Positions 47,813 to 59,554 of a DNA stretch of 64,000 nt are shown here, piece by piece; position 1 is the first letter of the stretch, and every line of letters begins with the position of its first letter. Location of the stretch: contig PMZR01000098.1 of assembly GCA_003170135.1 (NCBI GenBank), forward strand, positions 1 through 64,000, in the 5' to 3' direction. The position numbers and the translations under genes were made by a program. The notes under the pieces were generated by a model. It was given only the letters and a program-made list of their open reading frames with translations, ran no database searches and was not told the DNA's origin. The DNA comes from Acidobacteriota bacterium. Its GTDB lineage: Bacteria > Acidobacteriota > Vicinamibacteria > Vicinamibacterales > Fen-181.

Positions 47813-48259
47813 GTGCACACAGACCTAGCGACCCCCGGCCCGACGAAGCCTGTGAATCCCGGACAAGAGCGCCGCAAGAGCGGGCGAAGACTGATGGGCC
47901 TGCCCGGCCGGATTATCTGGCGGGACAGCCGCGGCACCCCTCGCTTCAGCAGCATCGTCACCCGCGACGTGACCGAGCGTGCCGCCTACGTCGAGTGTCT
48001 GAGCGGCCCGCCTATCCCGATGCATCGCCTCGTGTACCTGCAAATCGACCGCACGACGCGCGGGCAGGACTTCCTGCCGGCGTCCCTGCGCCAGGGCAAG
48101 GTCCTCTCGGCGGTCTGCCGCATCGGCCCGGTGTCGAACGTGACGGGACTGCCCGACGGGTACGCGCTGCGATTGCTGGTCGATGCGGCGGGCCATGCGG
48201 GCGTCGGCGCCCCGGATTCGGCCGCCTTTTCAGGTGTCTCGCTCGCCCTGCCCGCTTGA
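47813..48259 (+). CDS. PilZ-like domain protein
   Basis: A 148-residue protein. RRKSGRRLMGLPGRIIWRDSRG, then TRDVTERAAYVECL, has the pattern of a PilZ beta barrel: an Arg-rich opening and a later D/N-x-S/T segment. The usual RxxxR and (D/N)xSxxG c-di-GMP contacts are only partly matched (RKSGRR; DVTERAAY), so binding is uncertain. The GTG start (VHTDLATPG) lacks a strong ribosome site. The 246-bp gap on the left holds no gene that I recognise. Confidence 0.6.
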   Translation: MHTDLATPGPTKPVNPGQERRKSGRRLMGLPGRIIWRDSRGTPRFSSIVTRDVTERAAYVECLSGPPIPMHRLVYLQIDRTTRGQDFLPASLRQGKVLSAVCRIGPVSNVTGLPDGYALRLLVDAAGHAGVGAPDSAAFSGVSLALPA

Positions 48260-48613
48260 GAACTCGGCGCCCCCCGCTCCCCTCCTCATCGGCGAAATAG
48301 TGCTAAGATAGGCGGTCGCACGGGCACCTCCAGCGCGGCTGCCCCCCCTCTGACTGCGATTGTTGTTCAGCTCAATCCGCCTCAGTTGCCGGGAGTCCGG
48401 CGACTATTGTGATCCGCGCATCTGCCGCCTCCAAAACACGCGGAAACCGGGGAGATTGGCGGTCAGCACGGAGGTTGCTCCACTGAGCGCGGGGCACGCA
48501 TTCAGGTTCCATGCGCGGCCGGCCCTCGCCGACCTCGACGGGCGGTTGCGCGGGAAACGCCGCGCTCCAGCCCGCACCTTTCAGATCAGCTGTCCATCGG
48601 AGAAAGCACTCAT
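48260..48613. other. 354-bp non-coding region upstream of nifJ
   Basis: No convincing gene, RNA or repeat is visible. The region must carry the nifJ promoter; GGAGAAAG lies 8 bases before the nifJ ATG as a ribosome-binding site. A short AT-richer stretch around 48290-48315 is the most promoter-like part, but I cannot define -35/-10 boxes. Confidence 0.4.
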
Positions 48614-52204
<3,591 letters not shown>

Positions 52205-52213
52205 GAGGACTGC

Positions 52214-53206
52214 ATGGATCTCTCGACGACCTATCTTGGACTTCGCCTGTTCAACCCGTTCATGCCGGGCGCGTCGCCGATGGCCGACGACATGGACTGG
52301 GTGAAACGGCTGGAGGATGCCGGCTCGGCGGCGATCGTGCTCCGCTCGCTCTTCGAAGAGCAGATCACGCGCGAACAGCAGGGCCTCATCCATCACATGG
52401 AAGTGACCGGGGAGTCCTCCGCGGAGGCCGTGTCGTACTTCCCGCGGCCCGATGACTTCACCTTCGGCCCGGCCGAGTATCTCGGCCACGTGCGGAAGGT
52501 GAAAGAGGCGGTGAACGTGCCCGTCATCGCCTCCCTGAACGGAACCACGCCCGAAGGCTGGCTGCAGTACGCGCAGCAGATTCAGCAGGCGGGCGCCGAC
52601 GCGCTGGAACTCAACGTCTACCTCCTCGCGACGAACCCGGCGGAAACCGGGCTCGTCATCGAGAAGCGCATCCTCGAGGTGGTGCGCCTGGTCAAACAGA
52701 ACGTCACCATCCCGGTGGCGGTCAAGCTGTCGCCCTTCTTCTCCTCGCTCGCGCACTTCGCGCAGCAACTGGATCTGCTGGGCGTCGATGGCCTGGTCCT
52801 GTTCAACCGGTTCTACCAGCCGGACATCGACATCGAGGCGCTCGAAGTCGCCCCGGTGCTTCACCTGTCCGATTCGATGGAACTGCCGCTGCGCCTGCGG
52901 TGGCTGGCGATCCTGTCAGGACACGTGCGCGCGTCGCTCGCCGTGTCGGGAGGCGTCCACACGTCCGCCGACGTCATCAAGTCGGTGATGGCGGGTGCGC
53001 ACGGCGTGCAGATGGTGTCGGCCCTCATCGCGCAGGGGCCGCGCCACGTCCGCACGCTGACGCAGGAACTGACCGAGTGGATGGAAAAGCACGAGTACAC
53101 GTCGCTCGTGCAGATGCAGGCGAGCATGAGCCTGCAGCGCTGCCCGGATCCGGCGGCGTTCGAGCGCGCGAACTACATGAAGGTGCTGCAGAGCCTGCGG
53201 GTCTGA
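52214..53206 (+). CDS. Dihydroorotate dehydrogenase-like FMN protein
   Basis: A 330-residue TIM-barrel flavoprotein of the DHOD-like family: LSTTYLGLRLFNPFMPGASPM, then VPVIASLNGTTPEGWLQYAQ, ADALELNVYLLAT, VAVKLSPFFSSL and LAVSGGVHTSADVIKSVMAGAHGVQMVSAL. The C-terminal extension (LTQELTEWMEKHEY) is typical of the stand-alone proteins that often follow nifJ. It is probably not pyrimidine-pathway PyrD, because it sits in a two-gene unit with the pyruvate oxidoreductase. A role in re-oxidising ferredoxin or amino-acid/pyrimidine catabolism is inferred, not shown. Confidence 0.88.
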   Translation: MDLSTTYLGLRLFNPFMPGASPMADDMDWVKRLEDAGSAAIVLRSLFEEQITREQQGLIHHMEVTGESSAEAVSYFPRPDDFTFGPAEYLGHVRKVKEAVNVPVIASLNGTTPEGWLQYAQQIQQAGADALELNVYLLATNPAETGLVIEKRILEVVRLVKQNVTIPVAVKLSPFFSSLAHFAQQLDLLGVDGLVLFNRFYQPDIDIEALEVAPVLHLSDSMELPLRLRWLAILSGHVRASLAVSGGVHTSADVIKSVMAGAHGVQMVSALIAQGPRHVRTLTQELTEWMEKHEYTSLVQMQASMSLQRCPDPAAFERANYMKVLQSLRV

Positions 53207-53213
53207 CGCAGGA

Positions 53214-53234
53214 GGCTTTAGGCTTTAGGGCTTG
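53214..53234. repeat. Short GGCTTTA heptad repeat
   Basis: Three units, GGCTTTA, GGCTTTA and GGGCTTG, lie directly after the stop codon of the DHOD-like gene and before its terminator. This is the shortest heptad site counted here. Confidence 0.6.
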
Positions 53235-53253
53235 TCTGGCTTTGGGGTTCTTC

Positions 53254-53290
53254 GGGCCCTGGCTGCGAAAGCGGTCAGGGCCCTTCGTTT
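53254..53290 (+). terminator. Intrinsic terminator of the nifJ unit
   Basis: GGGCCCTG (53254-53261) pairs with CAGGGCCC (53276-53283), with an internal GCTGC/GCGG part, followed by TTCGTTTGT. The position 48 bp after the DHOD-like stop codon fits the end of the nifJ transcript. Confidence 0.75.
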
Positions 53291-53314
53291 GTACAAGGCC
53301 GAGGAGCCTACGAC

Positions 53315-53476
53315 GTGCTACGTGCTTCGTGCCAGGTGCTACGTGCGCGGTGGCGCTGGAACTGACGCGGCGCGCGGCATTCAGGACTTTGCGCAGGGCG
53401 GCCGCACGTAGCGCGGCACTCAGCACGCACCGAGCACCCGGCACGAAGCACCAGCACCCAGCACCAGCACCAAGCA
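53315..53476. repeat. Inverted pair of GTGCTNN heptad arms between the nifJ unit and the transporter gene
   Basis: The left arm (53315-53349) has units GTGCTAC, GTGCTTC, GTGCCAG, GTGCTAC, GTGCGCG. The right arm (53415-53476) has units ending in GCAC: CAGCAC, CGAGCAC, CCGGCAC, GAAGCAC, CCAGCAC, CAAGCAC and shorter ones. Read on the minus strand the right arm contains GTGCTTC, GTGCCGG, GTGCTCG, GTGCGTG, matching the left arm units two to five. The GC-rich core is 65 bp. The layout is the same as at 8018-8207, but the words are GTGCT instead of GTGCG. Confidence 0.88.
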
Positions 53477-53500
53477 CTGCCCCCAAGGCCGCAAGGCCCG

Positions 53501-55141
53501 TCAGCGCACCAGCAGCGACAGCAGCACCTGCGCCAGCACGATCTTCGTCACGGTCGCGACCGGGTAGGCGGTCGTGTAGCCGATGCTCGGCAGATCGTCG
53601 CCCGTCTGCTCGAGCGCGAAGCCGAGCACCGCGGGCTGCGTCTGCAGCCCCGCCAGCAGCCCAATCAGCACGCTCATCGGCATGCGCAGCCACTTGTGAC
53701 CGACGAAGAGCACGACCAGGGCAACCAGGAACGTCAGGGCCGCGCCGGTCGCGAACACGGTCAGTCCCCCACCCTGCGTGAAGGTGGTCACAAACGAGTA
53801 GCCCGCACGCGTGCCGACGCCGGCGAGAAACATGATGAGGCCCACCTGCCGAAGCGTGAGGTTCGCGTTGTAAGGCAGCGTCCACACCATCGGGCCCGTG
53901 CGGCCGAGCGCGCCGAGCACCAGCGCCACGACCAGCGGTCCGCCGGCGAACCCGAGCGTGAGCACGACGCCGCCGGGCAGCGGGATCGGGACGAGGCCCA
54001 CCAGCAGTCCGACCGCGATGCCCAGGCTGAACGTCATCACGTCGATCTCGCTGAGCGCGCGGAACGAGTCGCCGAAGAACCGCCTGACGGCCGTCATCCC
54101 GAACGGCGTGCTCAGCACGCGCACGCGGTCGCCGAGTTCGAGCACCGTATCCGGGTGCGGGAGGAACTCGTGATCCCCGCGCGTGACCCGCGTCACGATG
54201 GCACCGAACCGGCGGACGAGATCGAGATCGCGCAGGCGGCGGCCGGCCACCTGCGGGTCCGACACGAAGATCCGGCGGAAATCCACCTCGCGCCGATCGA
54301 GGTCGATCGCCTCGAAGTGCTCGCCCAGGTGCTGAATGACGTTCTCGACATCCTCCGCCCGGCCGACGATGCTCAGGCGGTCGTCGAGGTCGATGACCGT
54401 GTCGGCCGTGACCACCTGTTCGTGTCCCACGTGGTCGATGCGCCCGAAGACCACCTCCCAGTGGTGTTTGCGGAACAACTCGCCGATGGCGCGGCCCGAG
54501 TGGGCGGGATCGGTAATCCGCACGGTCCGGCTCACCAGGTGCCCTTTCGCCTCGCGCAGCTCGCGGGATTGCTGCGACTCCGCGGCGTAGTCCACCTTCC
54601 ACAACCGCTGCAGCACCGCGATCGCCAGGATCACGCCGAGCACGCCCATCGGGTAGGCGATCGAATAACCGACCACCGGGTCGGTCAGCATCGGATCGTG
54701 TGCACCGCCGGGCGCCCAGCGCTTCAGGAAATCGATCTCGCCGGCCAGCGCGGGCGTGTTCGTGAGGCTGCCGGCGAACATCCCCGCGGCGAGCGCGGGC
54801 TTCAGGTGCAGCACCCGGGCGGCCGCGAACACGAGCCCGGCGGCCATGGTGAGCACCGCGACGACCAGCCCGTTGTCGCGCAGCCCCTTGCGGCGAAACG
54901 ACGCAAAGAAGCCGGGACCGCTGGCAAGGCCGACGGTATAGACGAAGATCGCCAGGCCGAGCAGGTAGACGACTTCGGGCAGCTTCAGGTCGGGATGTAA
55001 CGCGCCGATCGCGAGGCCGGCAAAGAGGACGCCGGCGATGCCCAGGCTCGTGCCCCACACCTTGATGCGGCCGAGGGGATACCCGATCGCCGCGACCACG
55101 AACAGGAGAAGCAGCGGGTTCTGCAGGAGAAGTTGGATCAT
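53501..55141 (-). CDS. AspT/YidE-type transporter with two TrkA-C domains
   Basis: A 546-residue inner-membrane protein. Five N-terminal membrane helices (LLFVVAAIGYPLGRIKVWG and others) are followed by two TrkA-C-like cytoplasmic domains with RTVRITDPAHSGRAIGEL and RRIFVSDPQVAGRRLRDL. Five or six C-terminal helices complete it, with GSLTNTPAL and GFAGGPLVVALVLGALG. This is the architecture of the aspartate:alanine exchanger/YidE family, whose members exchange small acids; the substrate here is unknown. The start overlaps the lgt stop by 4 bp (ATGA). Confidence 0.88.
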   Translation of the reverse strand: MIQLLLQNPLLLLFVVAAIGYPLGRIKVWGTSLGIAGVLFAGLAIGALHPDLKLPEVVYLLGLAIFVYTVGLASGPGFFASFRRKGLRDNGLVVAVLTMAAGLVFAAARVLHLKPALAAGMFAGSLTNTPALAGEIDFLKRWAPGGAHDPMLTDPVVGYSIAYPMGVLGVILAIAVLQRLWKVDYAAESQQSRELREAKGHLVSRTVRITDPAHSGRAIGELFRKHHWEVVFGRIDHVGHEQVVTADTVIDLDDRLSIVGRAEDVENVIQHLGEHFEAIDLDRREVDFRRIFVSDPQVAGRRLRDLDLVRRFGAIVTRVTRGDHEFLPHPDTVLELGDRVRVLSTPFGMTAVRRFFGDSFRALSEIDVMTFSLGIAVGLLVGLVPIPLPGGVVLTLGFAGGPLVVALVLGALGRTGPMVWTLPYNANLTLRQVGLIMFLAGVGTRAGYSFVTTFTQGGGLTVFATGAALTFLVALVVLFVGHKWLRMPMSVLIGLLAGLQTQPAVLGFALEQTGDDLPSIGYTTAYPVATVTKIVLAQVLLSLLVR

Positions 55142-55887
55142 GGTGTGCGGGCCGGGCGAACGGCAAGACGCGCGACGAGGAGGACGGCCACGCCGACGGC
55201 CATCCCGCCCAGCGCGAACCACTGCGCCACCGTCAGGCCCAGCGCGACGCGGATGTTCACGCGGACGAACTCGATGAGGAAGCGTGTCAGGCTGACGAGC
55301 AGCAGGTATCGTCCGAAGACATCCGCATCGCGGACGCCCTGGCGTCGCCACCGCACCAGCAGCCACGTGAAGACGAAGAGCGCGAGCGCCTCGTAGATTT
55401 GCGTCGGATGGACACGGTCGAGCGTGGGCGGGAGACCCTCGGGAAACGCGATGCCCCAGGGCAGGTTTGTCGGGCGTCCATAGTCGTCGCCGACCAGCAG
55501 ACACCCGATGCGGCCGACCGCCTGGCCGAGCGTGATGGCCGGCGCCGCCGCAGCCAGCACCGGCATCACCGGCAACCGCTTCCACCGGACGACGACCAGG
55601 CCCGCGACGACGCCGCCGACCAGGCCACCGAACCAGCTCATGCCGCCGCGGCTCAGCAGGGTGTCGCCCAGGCCCTCGCCCAGATGCTCGAGGACGTACA
55701 GCAGCTTGGCGCCGACCAGTCCGCCCAGGACACCGACCAGTGCGGCATCGACGCCTGCAGAGGCATCCAGGTGACTCCGCAGGAGCTCGCGCCTGAGCAG
55801 CAGCACGCCCAACCCGGCGCCGATGGCCACCATCAGGCCGAAACTCGTAACCTCGTACGAGCCGATGCGGAAGAGGACGGGGTACAT
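55138..55887 (-). CDS. lgt: Prolipoprotein diacylglyceryl transferase
   Basis: Lgt attaches diacylglycerol from phosphatidylglycerol to the lipobox cysteine of prolipoproteins in the inner membrane. The 249-residue protein has about seven membrane segments. It carries GGLVGAKLLYVLEHL, GMSWFGGLVGG and the Lgt signature GQAVGRIGCLLVGDDYG, plus HPTQIYEALALF. The start ATG is immediately followed, on the upstream side, by a GTGCTRG heptad repeat that occupies the whole gap to the anti-sigma gene. It overlaps the transporter gene by 4 bp. Confidence 0.95.
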   Translation of the reverse strand: MYPVLFRIGSYEVTSFGLMVAIGAGLGVLLLRRELLRSHLDASAGVDAALVGVLGGLVGAKLLYVLEHLGEGLGDTLLSRGGMSWFGGLVGGVVAGLVVVRWKRLPVMPVLAAAAPAITLGQAVGRIGCLLVGDDYGRPTNLPWGIAFPEGLPPTLDRVHPTQIYEALALFVFTWLLVRWRRQGVRDADVFGRYLLLVSLTRFLIEFVRVNIRVALGLTVAQWFALGGMAVGVAVLLVARLAVRPARTP

Positions 55888-55962
55888 GTGGCTGGTGCTG
55901 GTGCTATGTGCTGGTGCTGGTGCTATGTGCTCGTGCTAGGTGCCTGGTGCTAGGTGCCGGTG
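55888..55962. repeat. GTGCTNN 6/7-bp repeat abutting the lgt start codon
   Basis: Units GTGGCTG, GTGCTG, GTGCTAT, GTGCTG, GTGCTG, GTGCTAT, GTGCTC, GTGCTAG, GTGCCTG, GTGCTAG and GTGCCG follow each other. They begin at the base next to the lgt start codon and run into the 3' end of the anti-sigma gene, supplying its last codons and its TAG stop (55950-55952). No ribosome-binding site for lgt is present in the repeat, so coupling to the upstream gene or a weak start is implied. Confidence 0.88.
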
Positions 55963-56219
55963 CGGCGCGATGACTCCGCCATCAGTTCGGCGATGCGCGC
56001 GCGGGCCCTGGCGCGTACGTCGGCGGGCAGCCGCCGCTTCCCCGCCTGCTGGCACAGCACGACGGTGCGCCGCAGGCTGTCGGCGAATTCCTCGCAGCAC
56101 GGGCACCGGCGCAGGTGCGTCACGATCGATCGGCGCTCTCGCGCGTCCATCTCGCCGTCGATGTAGCGCGACAGCTCCTCGAGCAGCTCACGGCAATGCG
56201 CACCGTCATGGCGCGTCAT
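55950..56219 (-). CDS. Zinc-finger anti-sigma factor
   Basis: An 89-residue soluble anti-sigma factor of the ZAS type: CRELLEELSRYIDGEMDARE followed by HLRRCPCCEEFADSLRR, which gives the HxxxCxxC zinc motif. There is no membrane helix, unlike the anti-sigma at 32218, so it may sense redox state in the cytoplasm. It overlaps the sigma gene by 4 bp. Its last codons and stop lie in the heptad repeat. Confidence 0.85.
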   Translation of the reverse strand: MTRHDGAHCRELLEELSRYIDGEMDARERRSIVTHLRRCPCCEEFADSLRRTVVLCQQAGKRRLPADVRARARARIAELMAESSRRTGT

Positions 56220-56845
56220 GACGTGTCCAACTCCTGGCGCAGGAACAACCGCGCGCGATGCAGCCGCGTCTTCACGTTCGCCTCCGAAAGCCCGGTGACC
56301 TTCGCCACCTCTCGCGTCGACAACCCTTCCATCTCGCGCAGAAAGACCACCAGCCGGTACGGCGCCGGCAGCGCCGCGAACGCCGACCGCAGGCGCCGGC
56401 GAAGGGCTGTGTTGATCGCGTGCTCGTCCGGCCGCCGGCCGGGATCGACGGCGTCGATCGGCCGGCGTTGCCCGTTCATCGTGGGCACGATCTCATCGAG
56501 CGACAGCACGTGCGCCGGTTCGTGCACGCGCCGCCGCCGGCCGATGAGACACGCGTTCTTGACCGTGCGGTAGAGCCACGTCCGGAACGCCTCGGGTTCG
56601 CGGATGCGCGCGGCGTAGCGGTACGTCTTGAGCAGCGCCTCCTGCATCGCGTCTTCCGCGTCCTGCGCGTGGCCGCAGACGAGGTGGCTGAAGCGATAGG
56701 CCACTTCCTGCGTGCGCATGAGCAGTCGTTCCATCGCCTGGGCGTCGCCGCCCTGCGCCGCGCGCAGCAGCGACGCGTAATCGCCGTCCTCGCGGGCGGC
56801 GCGCGCCTCGATCACAGAAGGATTCGTCTGCGTTGATTTGGTCAC
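56216..56845 (-). CDS. ECF sigma factor (RpoE-like)
   Basis: A 209-residue sigma factor. Region 2 has RFSHLVCGHAQDAEDAMQEALLKTYRYAARI and FRTWLYRTVKNACLIGRR. The linker carries RVHEPAHVLSLDEIVP. Region 4 has AFAALPAPYRLVVFLREMEGLSTREVAKVTGLSEANVKTRLHRARLFLRQEL. The partner anti-sigma gene follows with a 4-bp overlap, and lgt and the transporter gene lie further downstream. It is divergent from the RND efflux operon, with 124 bp between the two starts. Confidence 0.93.
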   Translation of the reverse strand: MTKSTQTNPSVIEARAAREDGDYASLLRAAQGGDAQAMERLLMRTQEVAYRFSHLVCGHAQDAEDAMQEALLKTYRYAARIREPEAFRTWLYRTVKNACLIGRRRRVHEPAHVLSLDEIVPTMNGQRRPIDAVDPGRRPDEHAINTALRRRLRSAFAALPAPYRLVVFLREMEGLSTREVAKVTGLSEANVKTRLHRARLFLRQELDTS

Positions 56846-56969
56846 AGCAGTACTTGCGCGCGGTTCAGGTGCAGGCGGCTCGCACGTCGCGGCAGCCCGG
56901 CTGTCGCCGGCTCATTGATTGTAGCCCGTGTCACCTTCCCACTCCCGCTGAATCTATCTCCACGACTCC

Positions 56970-58304
56970 ATGAAGGCCATATTCCTGTTCCCCACGCTCC
57001 TGCTGGCGTTTGCGCTCCCGTCGTTCGGGCAGGACCATCTGTCGCTCGCCGACGCCGTCGGCCGCGCCCTGTCGCAGAACCCGGCCATTCGCTCGGCCCA
57101 GGCCGAGGTCGGCGAGGCAGCCGAGCGCGTGACAGAGGCGCGGTCCGGCTACCTGCCGCGTGTCGATCTGGTCGAAGCCGCCCAGCGCGGCAACCAGCCG
57201 GTGTTCGCGTTCAGTTCGCTGCTGTCGGCGCGGCGCTTCGCGCCGTCGGATTTCGCGATCGACGCGCTCAACCGTCCCGACGCCATCACGAGCTACCACA
57301 CCGCGTTGTCGTTCGAGCAGCCGATCTTCGACGGCCTGCGCGCGCGTACGGCCGTTCGCGCGGCCCGCATCGGACAAACGCTGGCCGAGACGCAGCAGGT
57401 CCAGACCCGTGAAGATCTGGCGTTGAACGCCACGCGTGCGTACGGTCAGGTGCTGCTGGCCGGCGCGGCGATACGCGCCGCCGGCGCCGCGGTGCAGGCC
57501 GCGGAAGACGACGTCACGCGCGCCGAGCAGCGTCGAGACGCGGGCCTGGCGAGCGAGGCGGACGTGCTCGCCCTGCAGGTCCATCTCGCGCAGATGCGCG
57601 AACGTCTCATCACGGCCACGAGCGATGACACCATCGCGCGCGCCGAGCTCAATCAGTCGATCGGTGAACCGCTCGACCGCCAGTTCGTCCTCGACGACGT
57701 GCCGGCCGTTCCGGCACCGGCCGAGGCGGTGGCCGACCTGGAGCGGGAAGCGATGCGCGCGCGGCCCGAGGTGCGAACCGCGTCGCTGCAGGAGGACCTC
57801 GCCCGCGAGACGCGCCGCGGCGCCCGCGCGGCGTTCCTCCCCCAGGTGTCGTTCCAGGGAGTCGTCGAACTGAACGGCGTGGGTGGCGCATTCACGAGCC
57901 GCGCCTCCGCGTGGACGTTCGGCGCGCAGGCGCGCTGGAGCCTGTTCTCCGGACTCGCGGACGTTTCACGGCTGCGCGAAACCGGCCTCGCCTCTGCTCG
58001 CGCGGCGGCCGACCGGGAGCGGGCCGAGATTGCCGTGCGTCTCGACGTCCGCACGGCGTCCGCCCGCGTGCTGTCGGCTGTGGCGCGCGGACAAGTCGGA
58101 CAGGCGGTTGTCGCCCAGGCGCAGGAAAGCCAGCGAATCATCCGCGACCGTTACGAAGCCGGCATGGCGTCGGTGAACGACGTGCTCCGCGCGGCCAATG
58201 CCGTGCTCGACGCCGAGTCGCAGCGGATCGGGGCGCTGGTTGACGTGCTGGTCAGCCACGCGATGCTCGACCGGGCGCTCGGCCGTGTACCCGGCGCGAA
58301 GTAA
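56970..58304 (+). CDS. TolC-family outer-membrane efflux protein (RND system)
   Basis: A 444-residue OEP-type channel. The signal peptide (MKAIFLFPTLLLAFALPSFG) is followed by LSLADAVGRALSQNPAIRSAQAEVGEAAERV and paired long helices such as LFSGLADVSRLRETGLASARAAADRERAEIAVRLDV. The closing DRYEAGMASVNDVLRAANAVLDAE is a standard TolC ending. The length is typical, with no added tail. It opens an operon with the adaptor (5 bp later) and the RND pump. Confidence 0.9.
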   Translation: MKAIFLFPTLLLAFALPSFGQDHLSLADAVGRALSQNPAIRSAQAEVGEAAERVTEARSGYLPRVDLVEAAQRGNQPVFAFSSLLSARRFAPSDFAIDALNRPDAITSYHTALSFEQPIFDGLRARTAVRAARIGQTLAETQQVQTREDLALNATRAYGQVLLAGAAIRAAGAAVQAAEDDVTRAEQRRDAGLASEADVLALQVHLAQMRERLITATSDDTIARAELNQSIGEPLDRQFVLDDVPAVPAPAEAVADLEREAMRARPEVRTASLQEDLARETRRGARAAFLPQVSFQGVVELNGVGGAFTSRASAWTFGAQARWSLFSGLADVSRLRETGLASARAAADRERAEIAVRLDVRTASARVLSAVARGQVGQAVVAQAQESQRIIRDRYEAGMASVNDVLRAANAVLDAESQRIGALVDVLVSHAMLDRALGRVPGAK

Positions 58305-58309
58305 AACCC

Positions 58310-59554
58310 ATGAACAATCGGTACGGATTCCTTGCCGGCGCCGTCCTTTGCGCCACCGCGCTGGCCGTTGCGGCCTGCGCGCCCTCCTCGCACGATCACG
58401 CCGGGCTGGAGACGTCCCGGCCGCTGGACGTGCGTGTGTCCCGCGCCGCGGTCCAAAACGCCGTGGACTCAATTGAGATCGGCGGTGACGTGCGCGCCCG
58501 GGACACGGCGACGATGGTGAGCCGCATCATGGCGGAAGTGCGGGAGGTTTGCGTGAAAGCCGGGGACCGCGTTCGCGCAGGACAGACGCTGGTGCTGCTC
58601 GACGCCCGCGACCTGGTGGCCGCCCGCACCCGCACGCAGGCGGGCGTCACGGCCGCCCGGGATACGGCCAGCCTCGCCGCGGCGGAACGCCAGGCGGCTG
58701 ACGCGTCGCTCGCGCTCGCCTCGGCGACCTACGCGCGCGTCGCGGAACTGCGCGCCAAGAACTCGGCGACGCCGCACGAGCTCGACGAAGCGACGGCCGG
58801 CTTGCACGCGGCCGAGGCGCGCGTGAAAGCGGCCGATGCGCAGATCGCGCAGGCGGGGGCCGGCATCGACGTGGCACAGGCAGCCGCCCAGGGCGCAGCG
58901 GTCGGGGCCTCGTATGCCACCATCACCGCGCCGTTCGACGGCGTCGTCACGCAGAAGCTGGTCGAACCCGGCAACATGGCATCGCCGGGCGCTGCGCTGC
59001 TGACCATCGAAGACACGCGTGCGTTCCGCCTGGAGATTCGTATCGACGAATCCCGCGCCGCCCTCGTAAAAGTCGGCGCAACGGTCGACGTGGCCTTCGA
59101 CACGACCGACGGCCCGGGCGAGGCCGACGCGCAGGCGCGGCAGCCGGCGAGAGACTGGCAGGCCGGTCGCGTCGCGGAGATCTCGCGAGGCGTCGATCCC
59201 AGCGTCCACGCCTTTCTCGCCAAGATCGATCTGCCCGCCGTGCCCGACCTGCGATCCGGGATGTTCGGCCGCGCCAGGTTCGCCGGCGCGGCCCGGCGCA
59301 TCCTCGCGATGCCCGCCGGCAGCATCGTGCGGAGCGGCCAGTTGACCTCGATCTTCGTCGTCGATCGCTCCAACACCGCGCGGCTGCGACTGGTCACCCT
59401 CGGCGAGACCCTCGACGGCCAGGTCGAAGTGCGGGCGGGCCTCGATCCCGGCGAGACCGTGATCGTCGACCCGCCGTTCGGCCTGCTCGACGGGATGCCC
59501 GTCCGGCCGATCGGGACGCCATCTGACGCCGGATCCCGCAAGGTGGGCGCATGA
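58310..59554 (+). CDS. RND efflux periplasmic adaptor lipoprotein
   Basis: A 414-residue membrane-fusion protein. A signal peptide with a lipobox (AVAAC, Cys near residue 23) indicates lipid anchoring. Barrel-sandwich halves are [26 protein letters not shown] and [28 protein letters not shown], with an Ala-rich coiled-coil hairpin between them. The beta-barrel has [20 protein letters not shown] strands and a membrane-proximal domain. It connects the TolC-like protein encoded upstream with the RND pump downstream, whose gene it overlaps by 4 bp. Confidence 0.9.
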   Translation: MNNRYGFLAGAVLCATALAVAACAPSSHDHAGLETSRPLDVRVSRAAVQNAVDSIEIGGDVRARDTATMVSRIMAEVREVCVKAGDRVRAGQTLVLLDARDLVAARTRTQAGVTAARDTASLAAAERQAADASLALASATYARVAELRAKNSATPHELDEATAGLHAAEARVKAADAQIAQAGAGIDVAQAAAQGAAVGASYATITAPFDGVVTQKLVEPGNMASPGAALLTIEDTRAFRLEIRIDESRAALVKVGATVDVAFDTTDGPGEADAQARQPARDWQAGRVAEISRGVDPSVHAFLAKIDLPAVPDLRSGMFGRARFAGAARRILAMPAGSIVRSGQLTSIFVVDRSNTARLRLVTLGETLDGQVEVRAGLDPGETVIVDPPFGLLDGMPVRPIGTPSDAGSRKVGA

